Counted from the stretch's first letter, positions 15,973 to 25,937 are shown. The stretch is DNA of 64,000 nt from DATLZU01 sp051293835 (GCA_051293835.1 JBPKMA010000002.1:186001-250000), one strand, 5' to 3'. Numbers and translations are program-made. The notes: a model not told the origin generated them from the letters alone.

Positions 15973-16867
15973 TCAGCTTTCAGAATGCCCGTCATCGCCT
16001 CCGCGGAATCGGTTGGTAGATAAGGTAGAAGTATAACCCTGTAATTCGTCGCACTGCTGGTCGCATAAGAATGCCACCTGCGCCTCTGTCGCCACCCCTT
16101 CGGCACTCACCATCAGCTTGAGGCAGCGGGCGCGTGATCACCTGCACAAGGAGTTCCACGAACAGGCGCCGGTTCGGCAGACCGATGAGAAAATCGTGCT
16201 ACGTGGCCTCCGTGAGCCGGGCTTTTGCCTGTTTCCGCTCGGTGCTGTCGTGGATGATGCCGCTAAAAACGTGTCCCCTCCCGCTTTCCACATTGACAGC
16301 GAAAGCGCTATGGGAAACTCCCGTCCGTTTTCCCGCAAGCCGTTCAGCTCGATCGTCTTTCCGGCAACCCGCTACTCTCTTGCGCATCAGCATCGTCAAC
16401 GGATGCCTCATCACTTCGTCTTCGGCATAGCCGAAAATGATCGCGGCACCCTTGTTCCAGAATTGGATCCGGCCGCGTTTCATGGACGCGGACACGTCGA
16501 GGACCACCGGCTCGTCCCATCCCTCGCGATAGGCGACTTCGTAGCTCACGTGCTGCCCGGTGCGGTGCAGCATCTCGAACCGGTCGCAAGGCAGGAAGCC
16601 AGGGCTGATCGCGGCGACGGGCACCCCGACGATCTGCGCCTCCGTACGGCCGAACAGGCGGCACATCGCCTACTGGGCAACCTGCACTCCGCCCTCCTGA
16701 TCAAGCACCAACAACGGGTCCGCTACCGTCCGGATGATCTGATCGGCCGCGAACGCCGGCGTGAGATCGACGAGTTGGTAACGCCAAAAGGCCCGTTCGC
16801 GCAGGAGCACCCGCAGCCCCAGCGACACCAGCGCGATCGAGCTGATGTAAGGTCGCAAGCGGCCCAA
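15973..16867 (-). pseudogene. Relic of a membrane PAS-GGDEF-EAL signalling protein
   Basis: Read leftward, the pieces are ordered as in a full-length gene. First is the end of a multi-TM sensor module (VSLGLRVLLRERAFWRYQLV). A PAS domain (ADPLLVLDQEGGVQ) is broken by an in-frame TAG at about 16670 and then resumes in the same frame (AMCRLFGRTEAQIVG). A second PAS follows (RGRIQFWNKGAAIIFGY...DSTERKQA). Next is a GGDEF head (HDFLIGLPNRRLF, near 16180) joined to the last part of an EAL domain in another frame (SAEGVATEAQVAFL, CDELQGY) that ends at TGA 15973. The N-terminal membrane half and nearly all of GGDEF-EAL are missing. It lies directly 3' of the hybrid kinase. Confidence 0.75.
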
Positions 16868-16870
16868 GCC

Positions 16871-19651
16871 TTAGCCCTCTGCCGACAGCACTTCTCGAAT
16901 TTTTCTCAGCAGCGCTTCCGGCGCATAAGGCTTCTGGATAAACGCCGCGCCGTGGTTCTGCACGCCGTTCCGCAGGACCGCGTCATCCGTGTAACCGGAC
17001 ATGAAGAGGACCCGCATCTCCGGCCGCTTGACAACGAGCATCTGCGCCAGTTGCCGCCCGTTGATCTCGGGCATCACGACATCAGTCAGCAACAGATGGA
17101 TCGGCCGGCTATACGCCTCGCAGCAGGCCAGGGCTTCGGCGCCCGATGCGGCTTCGAGCACGTCGTAGCCCCGGCTCGCCAATAACTCTTTCAAAAACTG
17201 GCGGACGAAGGGCTCGTCCTCCACCACCAGGATTGTCTCGGACCCCGTGAAAACCTCGGCTTGGTCATCGTGCGTCCGGATGTCCGCGACCGGCGCCTGC
17301 GCGCGCGGGAACCGGACGGTGAAGATCGTGCCCCGGCCCGGCGCGCTGTCCGCGCTGATCGTGCCGCCGCTCTGCTGCACAATCCCATATACCGTGGCGA
17401 GCCCCAAGCCAGTACCCCTTCCCAACTCCTTCGTGGTGAAGAACGGTTCGAAGATGCGGGCCAAGGTCCCGGCGTCCATGCCCAACCCGGTGTCGCGGAC
17501 TGTGAGCTGGACGACGCCCGGGCTTCTGGCGGCAGGTTCGCTCTGGTCCGACGCTTCTTCCCGCACGTTGGCCGTCTCGATCGTCAGCACGCCGCCTTGG
17601 GGCATCGCGTCCCGCGCGTTCACCGCCAAATTCAGCACCACCTGCTCCAGTTGTCCCGGATCGGCCATGACCGGCCATAGTCCGGGGTCCAAATGGGCCA
17701 CCAACCGGATATCCTCGCCGATCACCCGCTGCAGCATGCCCATCAGGTTCGTGAGCAACGCATTGAGGTCCACGGTTTTCGGCTGAATGACCTGTCGCCG
17801 ACTGAATGCCAGCAACTGCTGCGTCAACGACGCCGCCCGCTCCGCCGCTTTGAGAATTTCTTCCGCCTGGCGCCGCTTCCGATCGCCCCTTGGTAAATCC
17901 TGAATCAACAGTTCACTGTAGCCGCGGATCGCAGTCAGCACGTTGTTAAAGTCATGCGCCACCCCGCCGGCCAACCGCCCGATCGCCTCCATTTTGGTCG
18001 CCTGCCGCAGTTGTTCTTCCAACCGTTTTCGTTCCGTGACGTCCTCCAAGACGGCCATGATGCCGTGGATGCGCCCTCCTCGATCCCGCAGGGGTGCGGC
18101 GGACAGGTTCACCACGATCGGCGTCCAGTCTTTTCTCCGCCGTTGCAATTCCAATTGGAACAGCGATTCGCCGCGCAGCACCCGTTCGCGCAGGGCCCGG
18201 AATTCCTCCCGTTTGTCGTCGGGCACAAAGGGGACCGGGCGGCCGACGACTTCATCTTCGCTCCAGCCGAAGATGCGCTCCGCGGCCGGATTCCACATGG
18301 TCACGATGCCATCGGGATCGATGGCGATGACCGGAACCGGCGAAGCCTGCACGATCGCTTGGAGCCGATCTGTGAGTTCCCGGCGTTCTTCTTCCGCCTC
18401 CTTGCGATCGGAGATGTCGGTGGAAATGCTGCAGACGCCGAACGGCCGGCCGGAGGAGTCCAGCAATGGGAACTTCACCGACAGATAGGTATGAAGCCGA
18501 CCTTCCTGGACGACGGTTTCCTCGTATTCGGTCGCCTTGAGGGACGCGAGCACTTCGCGGTCGTGCGCTCGATGAACCGCGATCTGCTGGCCCGGGAACA
18601 ACTCGTCATCGCTTTTGCCGACCGTTTCTTCGTTCGTCCGGCCGAACACCTGCTCGTGACGTCGGTTGACGAGGAGATATCGGCCGTTCAGATCCTTGGC
18701 GTAGACGATGGCCGGCGTATGATCCAGCATCGCCCGCAGCAGCTTCTTGGTGGCGCGCAGTTCCTCCTCGGTCAACTTCCGATCCGTGATGTCCGTGATG
18801 GTGCCGGCCATGCGGACTGGCCGGCCGGCTTCGTTCCACACGGCTTGGCCGCGAGACCGAAACCACCGGTACATGCCGTTCTTCGTCCGCAGGCGATATT
18901 CGATATCGTACGGTTCCCGGCGTTCCAGGTGCGCACGGATGGCCAAGGTGACCCGGTCCACGTCGTCGGGATGCAAGAGGGAGACGAACGATTCGAACGT
19001 GCTCGGCAGTTCGGACTCGTGATAGCCCACCAACTCCCTGAAGCGCGGAGACCAATATTCGGCGTTCGTCAGGATGTCGCGATCCCACAACCCGTCGGAG
19101 GTGCCGCGCACCGCTAGCGCGTACCGTTCCTCGCTTGCGCGCAGGCGGGCAAACGCCTCGAGGAGTTCGCGGTTGGTTAGTTCCCGCTCCGCCAAGGAGG
19201 CCAGATCGCACAAGACCTGCAGATCGGTTTCGCTCAACCGTCGAGGCCAGCGATCGACGAGGCAGAGCGCACCCAATTGATGGCCGTCGTGATCGGCCAG
19301 TGGCCATCCGGCGTAGAAACGAATCGCGGGCTCGCCGGTCACCAGCGGATTGTCGGAGAAGCGAGGATCCGTTCGCGCGTCCTGAACGACAAACGGTCCG
19401 CGGCCGAGGATCGCGTGCTCGCAAAAGGACCTTGCCCGAGGGATTTGCTCAAGATCGAGGCCGGCGCGGGATTTGAACCACACCCGCGACGCATCCACCA
19501 ACGAGATTAAGGCGATCGGCACATCAAAGAGGCGTTGCGCGAGCCGCGTGATGCGATCGAACCGCTCTTCGGGCGGGGTGTCAAGGATGTGGAGCGAATG
19601 CAGCGCGGCCAGGCGTTGGGCTTCACCGGGAGGAATCAGTGGAGGCATCAT
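16871..19651 (-). CDS. Hybrid sensor histidine kinase (GAF-PAS-PAS-PAS-HisKA-HATPase-REC)
   Basis: A 926-residue soluble hybrid kinase. An N-terminal GAF domain (about 20-165, LHILDTPPEERFDRITRLAQ) is followed by a PAS/PAC of the PAS_3 type (about 175-295), a second (about 300-425, HTPAIVYAKDLNGRYLLVN) and a third (about 430-550, VPVIAIDPDGIVTMWNPAAE). HisKA has GGVAHDFNNVLTAIRGYSE and HATPase_c has NLAVNARDAM, DTGLGM and GTGLGLATVYGI. A C-terminal receiver (about 805-922) has the acidic VVEDEPF, the phospho-site LLTDVVMPEI and IQKPYAP. The DFNNVL kinase with a fused receiver is a common architecture; the signal is not evident. The gene is intact over 2.8 kb, unlike many neighbours. Confidence 0.93.
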   Translation of the reverse strand: MMPPLIPPGEAQRLAALHSLHILDTPPEERFDRITRLAQRLFDVPIALISLVDASRVWFKSRAGLDLEQIPRARSFCEHAILGRGPFVVQDARTDPRFSDNPLVTGEPAIRFYAGWPLADHDGHQLGALCLVDRWPRRLSETDLQVLCDLASLAERELTNRELLEAFARLRASEERYALAVRGTSDGLWDRDILTNAEYWSPRFRELVGYHESELPSTFESFVSLLHPDDVDRVTLAIRAHLERREPYDIEYRLRTKNGMYRWFRSRGQAVWNEAGRPVRMAGTITDITDRKLTEEELRATKKLLRAMLDHTPAIVYAKDLNGRYLLVNRRHEQVFGRTNEETVGKSDDELFPGQQIAVHRAHDREVLASLKATEYEETVVQEGRLHTYLSVKFPLLDSSGRPFGVCSISTDISDRKEAEEERRELTDRLQAIVQASPVPVIAIDPDGIVTMWNPAAERIFGWSEDEVVGRPVPFVPDDKREEFRALRERVLRGESLFQLELQRRRKDWTPIVVNLSAAPLRDRGGRIHGIMAVLEDVTERKRLEEQLRQATKMEAIGRLAGGVAHDFNNVLTAIRGYSELLIQDLPRGDRKRRQAEEILKAAERAASLTQQLLAFSRRQVIQPKTVDLNALLTNLMGMLQRVIGEDIRLVAHLDPGLWPVMADPGQLEQVVLNLAVNARDAMPQGGVLTIETANVREEASDQSEPAARSPGVVQLTVRDTGLGMDAGTLARIFEPFFTTKELGRGTGLGLATVYGIVQQSGGTISADSAPGRGTIFTVRFPRAQAPVADIRTHDDQAEVFTGSETILVVEDEPFVRQFLKELLASRGYDVLEAASGAEALACCEAYSRPIHLLLTDVVMPEINGRQLAQMLVVKRPEMRVLFMSGYTDDAVLRNGVQNHGAAFIQKPYAPEALLRKIREVLSAEG

Positions 19652-19794
19652 GCGGGTCCCACGGAAGTGCCCTTCTCAAATGTGTTCTGAAGATACGACA
19701 ACCTTGCCGGTTCGACAACAATTCACTCGTTTTCCGACGGCTTCGCACCGCATCGCGCGCGGCAAAAACGAGAAGCGTGCCAGCAGCGGAAGGA

Positions 19795-22095
19795 TCAGAA
19801 GAAGCCGAAGGTTCGCTTGATCCGGTCCCAGAAGCCTTCGCCGTGCACTTCGCAGTAGACCGTCGGCTCGGTGCCCTCGATGAACACTTCCGGCCTCCGC
19901 TCCGGGCACTTCGAGGTGGCAAGCTGGCCGGTTTGCGGATCAATCTCGAGGCTCACCACGCCGGACGGTGCGATGAAGTCGGGGGAATTCGACGGAATCA
20001 CCCGGCGGGCAAACTCTGTCCAGATCGGCAATGCGGCCTGCGCTCCCGAGAGGCCAAGCGGCTGCTCGTCGTCGAACCCGATCCACACCCCGATCACGAT
20101 CTCCGGCGTATATCCGACGAACCAGGCGTCGCGATACCCGTCGGTCGTGCCGGTCTTGCCAGCCGCGACGCTCTTGAGCCCCAGCGCCCTCGCGTGGGCC
20201 GCAGTGCCGTGGTCGATCACACCTTTGAGCAGCGAGGTGACCACATAGGCCGCCTGGGGCGACACAACCTGACGCCGCTCGGGCAGCGCGTGCCACAGCA
20301 GATCACCGCTCAGCGCCGCGACAGACCTGATCGCCGACGGCGCCACCGCCAGCCCGTTGTGCGCCAGCACGCCAAAGGCCGCCGTGATTTCCAGCAGCGA
20401 CACGGCGGAACTGCCTAGCGCGAGCGACAGGTTGTCATCCAGCGGGCTCTTGATCCCCAGTTCATGCGCGAGCCGGACGATGCGCTTGACGCCAACCGTC
20501 TGCGCGACCCGCACCGCCGGCACATTGAGGGATTGTTCCAGCGCAGCCCGTATCGTCACCATGCCGCGGAACCGGCGGTCATAATTCTGAGGCGACCACG
20601 GCCCGGCCGGCGATTCGAACGTCATCGGCGCATCGAGGATGAGGCTGGCTGGCGTGACGGCACTCGACCCGGCGTCCTTGGTCGCCTCGAACGCGGCCAA
20701 GTACACCAGCGGTTTGAAGAGCGAGCCCGGTTGCCGCTTGGCCTGCACGGCTCGATTGAACTGGCTGCTCCGATAGTCCCGCCCGCCGACCATCGCCAGA
20801 ATGCCGCCGGTCTTGGGATCCAGCGCCACCAAGGCACCCTGCAGCGGCTGATCCGCGCGTCGTAACTTGGGATAGGTCTCCTCCAGTCGCGCGAGGCCGT
20901 TCTGCAGGACTTCGCTAGCGATGTGCTGCAAGATGGGATCGAGCGTCGTATAGATCTTCGTTCCGTCGGGCAGCGACGCATCGACCGCTTCCTCGGACTG
21001 CCGGAGCACGTAATCGACGAAGTACGGCGCATCGGCCAGGCCGGCCTGCAGAGGCGACACGCGTACCGGCGCATTGACGGCGGCCCTCCACTGCTCCTCG
21101 GTGATCTGGCCCGCGTCCCGCAGCCGGCGCAACACCACGTCTCGCCGTTGTTTGGCGAGCTGCGGGTCCCGCACCGGCGAATAGGTATTGGGGCCTTTGA
21201 TCATGCCGGCGATCAGCGCCGTTTCCTCAATCGATAGATCATGGAGTGATTTGCCGAAGTATCGATGCGCCGCCTCGGCCACCCCGTAGATAGCAACGGA
21301 ACCGGCTTGCCCCAGGTAGATTTCATTCAGATAACTCTCGAGGATCTCCTCTTTTCGATACTTGGCTTCCAAGACCAAGGCGGCGATCGACTCCTTGATC
21401 TTGCGCACGATGGTCCGCTGCGGCGTATAGAAGAGGTTCTTGGCGAGTTGCTGCGTGATGGTGCTGCCGCCCTGCACGACCTCGCCCTGCACGAGATTGG
21501 CCCACACGGCCCGTCCCACCGCCACCAGATCGATGCCAGGATGGGAGTAAAAGCGGTGGTCCTCGACGGCCAGCACCGCATCGATCATCGGTTTCGGGAT
21601 TGACGCAAACGGAAGCCATTCGCGCACTTGGCGGGACTCGCCGCGGACGCCGCTGATGAGCTGCGGCTCGAGCGACACCGGGGAAATCGGTCTTCCGTCC
21701 ACAAGCGAGAGGATCTCAACCACGCGGCGGCCGTCCAGCGTCAGACGGATAGGCAGGGCTCGAGCGTGCACGTCGGGCTGATCGTGGAGGTAGATGTCGA
21801 GGGTCTGCTCGGTGATGCGGTACTCGCCTGGCGCAAGGACCTCCGAGGAGGCCGGACGGTAGCCCAGCCGATGGAGGCGTTCGAGCAGCCGGACTTCGTC
21901 GATATTTTGATCCGGCTTCAACAGAAACGGAGCGCCGTAGATGAGCAGCGGCGTATGGTCTTCGCTTTTCGGCAGGCTCAGACTGGTCGAGAGATAAAAT
22001 CCGTAAAGGCCGAGACCTAGACCGGCCGCGATCCCGCTCCATGCCAGCAGCGTGATTCCCCGCGTGATCCAACGCATCCAGCCGGCGACTTTCAT
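19795..22095 (-). CDS. mrcB: Bifunctional class A penicillin-binding protein (PBP1b-like)
   Basis: A 766-residue inner-membrane peptidoglycan synthase. TM about 12-34; a UB2H-like domain (about 60-150, RLGYRPASSEVLAPGEYRI) as in E. coli PBP1b; the GT51 glycosyltransferase domain with catalytic glutamate E179 in EDHRFYSHPGID and QGGSTITQQLAKNLF (209-222); and the transpeptidase domain with S458-xx-K461 (PGSLFKP), SLN (521-523) and KTGT (646-649). The C-terminus ends soon after the transpeptidase domain with a cysteine-containing tail. It polymerises glycan strands and cross-links them. It stands alone on the minus strand, 143 bases upstream of the hybrid kinase start. Confidence 0.93.
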   Translation of the reverse strand: MKVAGWMRWITRGITLLAWSGIAAGLGLGLYGFYLSTSLSLPKSEDHTPLLIYGAPFLLKPDQNIDEVRLLERLHRLGYRPASSEVLAPGEYRITEQTLDIYLHDQPDVHARALPIRLTLDGRRVVEILSLVDGRPISPVSLEPQLISGVRGESRQVREWLPFASIPKPMIDAVLAVEDHRFYSHPGIDLVAVGRAVWANLVQGEVVQGGSTITQQLAKNLFYTPQRTIVRKIKESIAALVLEAKYRKEEILESYLNEIYLGQAGSVAIYGVAEAAHRYFGKSLHDLSIEETALIAGMIKGPNTYSPVRDPQLAKQRRDVVLRRLRDAGQITEEQWRAAVNAPVRVSPLQAGLADAPYFVDYVLRQSEEAVDASLPDGTKIYTTLDPILQHIASEVLQNGLARLEETYPKLRRADQPLQGALVALDPKTGGILAMVGGRDYRSSQFNRAVQAKRQPGSLFKPLVYLAAFEATKDAGSSAVTPASLILDAPMTFESPAGPWSPQNYDRRFRGMVTIRAALEQSLNVPAVRVAQTVGVKRIVRLAHELGIKSPLDDNLSLALGSSAVSLLEITAAFGVLAHNGLAVAPSAIRSVAALSGDLLWHALPERRQVVSPQAAYVVTSLLKGVIDHGTAAHARALGLKSVAAGKTGTTDGYRDAWFVGYTPEIVIGVWIGFDDEQPLGLSGAQAALPIWTEFARRVIPSNSPDFIAPSGVVSLEIDPQTGQLATSKCPERRPEVFIEGTEPTVYCEVHGEGFWDRIKRTFGFF

Positions 22096-22253
22096 CGGCG
22101 TTTCACAACCTCACGATCCCCTTGAACCAAGAGCCCTGCCTGCCTCTTGTCTCGATTCCAGAACCTGCTACACCGCCGCACAGTCCATACACTATAGCCA
22201 GCTCGATGGACAGAATACGCCAAACACTGTCGAAAATCACCGGAAGGAGCGAC

Positions 22254-22628
22254 CATGCGGCCGACGCTCGTATCGGTGCCGCGTCCTGGACCGGCTGGCG
22301 GGTTTCGCCGGCTACGCGGCGAACCGCGATCCCTGCGTCACGAGGATCTATCGAACCCGGGACGACGTGATTGATCGATGGATCGGGAAACGGAAGACCG
22401 AGTTGTACTACGAACTCGGGCCTCCAGACCTCCATCCGAAGGGGTTGGACAAGGGAACGATCGAGATGGTAAGGAACATGACGATTGATCGGATGCCCGG
22501 CCAAACCGACGAGTATCACACCTTGCCGCTCTACGGAGGCATGAGTTGGAGGCATGAGTTGCCGACTGGTGTTCTTTGCCGATCGCGAAGGGATCGTTAC
22601 CACTGGCCGCCGCATCGGATGCGACTGA
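22254..22628 (+). pseudogene. Broken small secreted/lipoprotein-like gene with a 13-base duplication
   Basis: One frame gives DRLAGFAGYAANRDPCVTRIY, then RKTELYYELGPPDLHPKG and DEYHTLPLYGG. After the tandem duplication at 22535-22560 the frame changes. Removing one 13-base copy joins LYGGMSCRLVFFADREG to VTTGRRIGCD and a TGA at 22626, which looks like the original C-terminus. The likely start ATG at 22254 (near GGAAGGAG) is also out of frame with the body, and the position expected for a lipobox cysteine reads LAGF, so a second lesion exists near the 5' end. The family is not named. Confidence 0.6.
22535..22560. repeat. Perfect 13-base tandem duplication
   Basis: GGAGGCATGAGTT occurs at 22535-22547 and again at 22548-22560. 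Thirteen is not a multiple of three, so the duplication shifts the frame of the gene it lies in. Confidence 0.9.
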
Positions 22629-22629
22629 C

Positions 22630-22847
22630 AGGATGTTGAAAAGGTTGAAAAGGGAGCCCTGCCATGGCAGGGCACGTCTCCATGCTCGCGCAGCGCGCAC
22701 GATCAGAATATGCTCGCCGAACGCGCGCAATAGAGCCGACCGCTGCCACACCCGTAGGAAGAAGGCTGTCCGGCCTCGCCTGGGACGAGGCGCGCTTTGG
22801 CGCGCCAGGATCGGGGTGGTGCTAACGTCGACCTTTTTGAACATCCT
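22630..22847. mobile_element. MITE-like element with inverted termini
   Basis: AGGATGTTGAAAAGGT (22630-22645) and ACCTTTTTGAACATCCT (22831-22847) are inverted copies with one substitution and one indel, bounding 218 bases with no coding capacity. Inside the left end lies a perfect 18-base palindrome, GCCCTGCCATGGCAGGGC (22656-22673). Elements ending in AGGATGTTCAAAAAGG are, to my recollection, abundant in Nitrospira-type genomes; copy number cannot be judged from this window. It sits between the broken gene above and the DHOR gene. Confidence 0.65.
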
Positions 22848-22871
22848 ATCGAAACGGGTTGTGTCCTCACG

Positions 22872-24074
22872 CTATAGCGTTTTCAAGAACTCGATTAACG
22901 CCTTCCGGTCTTCCGCCGACAGGCCCAGATATCGTTTGCGCGAGGCGGCGGCCTCGCCGTCGTGGAAGACGATCGCCTGTTCGATGTTGTTTGCCCGTCC
23001 ATCGTGGAGTAACAGATGTTGGCGGAAGCGCAGGCCCCAGAGCGGCGGCGTCCGGTATTCCGATGTCTGGGCCACGCCTAACGATACCTTGTCGTCCAAC
23101 GTTGGCCCCATGTCGTGCAGGAGAAAGTCGGAGTAGGGCGCGATGTCTCGATCCAGCAACGCGCGGACTGAAGACGGCTGCGGCATGCCCGGACGCGCGA
23201 CCGGTCGCACAGCGGTGCGGAACGAGGGGACATGACACGTCGCGCAAGCCAGTTCTCTGAACAGCTTCTCTCCGCGAGCCAATCCTGCCTCGCCGAACTC
23301 GCTCGTCCCACGCAACGGCGGCGCAAGCAGAGCAATGAAGTCAACGAGCTTCTGCACGGTCTCCAACGTCACGTTGGGACTCGGCACCCGTTGGAGACGC
23401 GGCGGCGCAGGGAACGGCAGCGGAGCGGTCTCCTCTTCAAATCCGGTCATCGGCGACGTTAATCCCATTTCCTGTCGCAACGCATCGGCCACAAATTCCA
23501 CGAGGCTGCCGACGTGAGCCTGCGATCCGAACCGCATCAGATGTCCATCCTTCCCGATCGCGGGTCGCCCGCTGATGCCGTCCCCGTCCCGATCCCCCGG
23601 ATCGGCGTGCGCGAGGATCGCCTCTTCAGGGATGGCTTCGATGAGCCCCAGCCCCAACAGCGATGGCGGTTTCCGTTTCGAGATCACCGCGCCATCGGGC
23701 AAGGTCGGTACCGGCATCCCGCCGACGGCTTTGTCATGGAAAAACTTGCCTTGAGTCCCGTGCCCATCCAGGTAACGAATATTGCTGCGATAGCCTGGCC
23801 CGTGTCCGCCGATCGTGGGGATGTGGTGGCAGGCCGCGCAGGCCCGCGCGTTAAAGATCGGCCCCAGGCCATCCCGGGGGGTGAACTCGAATTCGAACAG
23901 TCTTCGTCCTTCCTCAAACCTCGCCCGCTCCTCGGCCGTGATCCCGGACAGCGGAACCGGCGGCTGCCTGTCCTCCTTCGCGTGTGAGACAGCCGGACCG
24001 GACCTGAAAATGAGCAACAAGACGACCGCTCCCCATGTCGCATACCTGCTTCCATGTAAACGGTTCGCTCTCAT
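22872..24074 (-). CDS. Di-haem oxidoreductase, DHOR/DUF1111 family
   Basis: A 400-residue exported c-type cytochrome. Signal peptide about 1-32. Two haem sites: C79-AA-C82-H83 and C277-AT-C280-H281, each in a cytochrome-c-like lobe, with the family motifs FNARACAACHH, GGMPVPTLPDGAV, GDRDGDGISGR and RTPPLWGLR. The family is described as putative di-haem (thiol) oxidoreductases or peroxidases and is often found near metal- or iron-related operons. It would act in the periplasm. No operon partner is visible: the 5' side faces decayed genes on the other strand and the 3' side faces the MITE-like element. Confidence 0.9.
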   Translation of the reverse strand: MRANRLHGSRYATWGAVVLLLIFRSGPAVSHAKEDRQPPVPLSGITAEERARFEEGRRLFEFEFTPRDGLGPIFNARACAACHHIPTIGGHGPGYRSNIRYLDGHGTQGKFFHDKAVGGMPVPTLPDGAVISKRKPPSLLGLGLIEAIPEEAILAHADPGDRDGDGISGRPAIGKDGHLMRFGSQAHVGSLVEFVADALRQEMGLTSPMTGFEEETAPLPFPAPPRLQRVPSPNVTLETVQKLVDFIALLAPPLRGTSEFGEAGLARGEKLFRELACATCHVPSFRTAVRPVARPGMPQPSSVRALLDRDIAPYSDFLLHDMGPTLDDKVSLGVAQTSEYRTPPLWGLRFRQHLLLHDGRANNIEQAIVFHDGEAAASRKRYLGLSAEDRKALIEFLKTL

Positions 24075-24281
24075 ATGAAGCTCCCTCCGCTTCGCAAGGC
24101 CGGACCACTCGTCATGCCTCTCGTTTTTGAGGCGGCCGACACCATCAACGAGTCAGTCTCCTGCCGGTTGTCACAGGGTCTAGAGCCGGCAGAGGCAGAA
24201 GGCTTCCAGTCCATGGCAAGAGGTCGTATAGTGATCAGCGTACACTGGGCGCGTTCCCTGGTACAGAGATCTGTAATCCCC

Positions 24282-25626
24282 ATGACCGGCCGCTCGATCC
24301 TCCCGCACGCACTCCTCGGACTCGGCGCCATCGCCGCGTTGCTGGCGAGCACAGCCCTGTCCGCGCGCTGGCCCGACTGGCGCTGGCATCACGAGTCGCT
24401 GCACGCGCCGATGGAAACGTTGGGGGATTGGCCGCTATGGCCATGGTGACAGTCTTGCTGCGACGGCGCAAGGAGCGGAGAGGGCACAATTCCAAGCCTG
24501 AGTGGTCGGCTTCCGGGGAATGGGGATGCTGGACACATTTCATGCTATGGTCCGGCCGGGAAACGCGTTTGTCCTGCTGCGGAATGTGGCCAGCCTGGTC
24601 GGCGGCGCCGGATTCGCGTTCGTGTGGGCTCAGACCTGCGACCGCCTCTGGGCGCGACGCTTGCGGCTGCCGTGGGCCGTCGCGGTCGGCGCGCTGATTC
24701 TGGGCTGTCGATTCTGGCCTAGCCCGACCGGATTCCGGACATGCTTCACCACGGCGAGTTCACTCCGATGGCGGTCGCGCCTCAGAGCCTGGCCTGCCTG
24801 TTCTTCTTCGCAGCGACCCTGCGTCTGTCTTGGATTACCGGCGCTCCCGCGAACCGGAAGACTATCCGTTTGCCGGCTTCGCGCTCTTGTTCGCTCTGGC
24901 CGAGTTGGTCTTCATGGACTTGATGCCCTGGGATGCCCGCTCATGGTTCTGGCACCGGTTGCAGTTGCATCTGAGCGCCTGTGCCCTGACGTTGGGCGAC
25001 GTGACCTGCCAGTATCTCCGCACGATCTCCGATTTGGAAGCCTCCCTGGTCCAAACGAAACGCGCCGAAGAGCCCCTGCGCCGGAGCGAGGGACGGCCTC
25101 GCCAGGCGCTGGAGGACCGGGAGCGGATGGCCCAGGACCTGCACGATGGGGCCATCCAATCGCTCTTTGCGACCACGCTCAGCCTGGACGGTCCCGGCGG
25201 CAGGCGGCGATCGATCCGACCGAATCGGCCCGCCAACTGGTTTCGGCCATTGCCGACCTCAAAAAGGGCCGCACCGGTCCATTTCGACTTGCGGGTCAGC
25301 CCGGCCGCCGCAGACAGGGTGCGCCGGAACAGGCCGCGCATTTGCCCGCAATCGCACGGGAAGCGATGAGCAACTACCTTCGGCATTCCGTCGCCTGTAC
25401 CGGGACGGTGTCACTGCGCCTGCATGACGGGAACGTGAGGTTGGTCGTGGAGGACGACGGCGTGGGGTTTCAAACGGACGCAGCTCACGAACAAGGGCAC
25501 GGCTTGCAGAACATGGACACCCGCGCCAGGAAACTCGGCGGCCGGCTAGTTGGGCATTCTGAGCCGGGGCGCAGCACGCGGATCGTCTGCGCCGCACCCC
25601 AGGAGGTATCCCATGCCTCGACCTGA
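24282..25626 (+). pseudogene. Decayed NarX/DegS-type sensor histidine kinase
   Basis: Pieces of one membrane kinase appear in order across three frames. TM head MTGRSILPHALLGLGAIAA continues with LAAMAMVTVLLRRRKE after a shift near 24423. MGMLDTFHAMV and FVLLRNVASLVGGAGFAF follow after a shift near 24515, then MLHHGEFTPMAVAPQSLA, then GFALLFALAELVFMDLMPWD after a shift near 24830. The DHp box DLHDGAIQSLFATTL is near 25135. After two more shifts the ATPase part EAMSNYLRHSVACTGTVSLR and VEDDGVGFQ continues in the first long frame to the stop codon. At least five frameshifts make it non-functional. The partner regulator relic overlaps its 3' end. Confidence 0.75.
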
Positions 25627-25937
25627 CACCAAGCCGATCCGGCTGCTGTTGGGGGACGACCACCAGGTGCTCCGGCTGAGCCTACGCACGTGGTTCGCCG
25701 AAGCCGGCGGATTCCAGGTGGTTGGTGAAGCCGGCACGAAAGCGGCGCGCCTCAAGCCCGATGTCGCATTGATGGACATCCGGCGCCCAGACGGCAGCGG
25801 AATCGAGGCCTGTCGCGAGATCCGGGCGGCGCGTCCTGAGACCCGGTACTCTTTCTCACCTCCTACGCCGACGATGACGCGGTCCTGGCCGCGCTCTCCC
25901 CGCAGGAGGAACACATGTTTGCGCTGGTGGCTGAATG
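25613..25937 (+). pseudogene. Decayed NarL-type response regulator
   Basis: ATG at 25613 follows AGGAGG at 25601. The receiver starts normally (IRLLLGDDHQVLRLSLR), has the phospho-site region VALMDIRRPDGSG and lacks several residues before KPDVALMD. A frameshift near 25845 switches to LFLTSYADDDAVLAAL, which then runs directly into LSPQEEHMFALVAE, the first helix of a LuxR-type DNA-binding domain. The receiver tail and linker are therefore deleted and the rest of the HTH is missing. It overlaps the kinase relic as a real two-component pair would. Confidence 0.7.

Noticed and set aside
16118..17185. A 355-codon plus-strand open frame
   Set aside because: It is antisense to the hybrid kinase and to the PAS relic, both of which have clear motifs.
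17954..19117. A 387-codon plus-strand open frame
   Set aside because: It is a shadow of the hybrid kinase PAS region, without recognisable domains.
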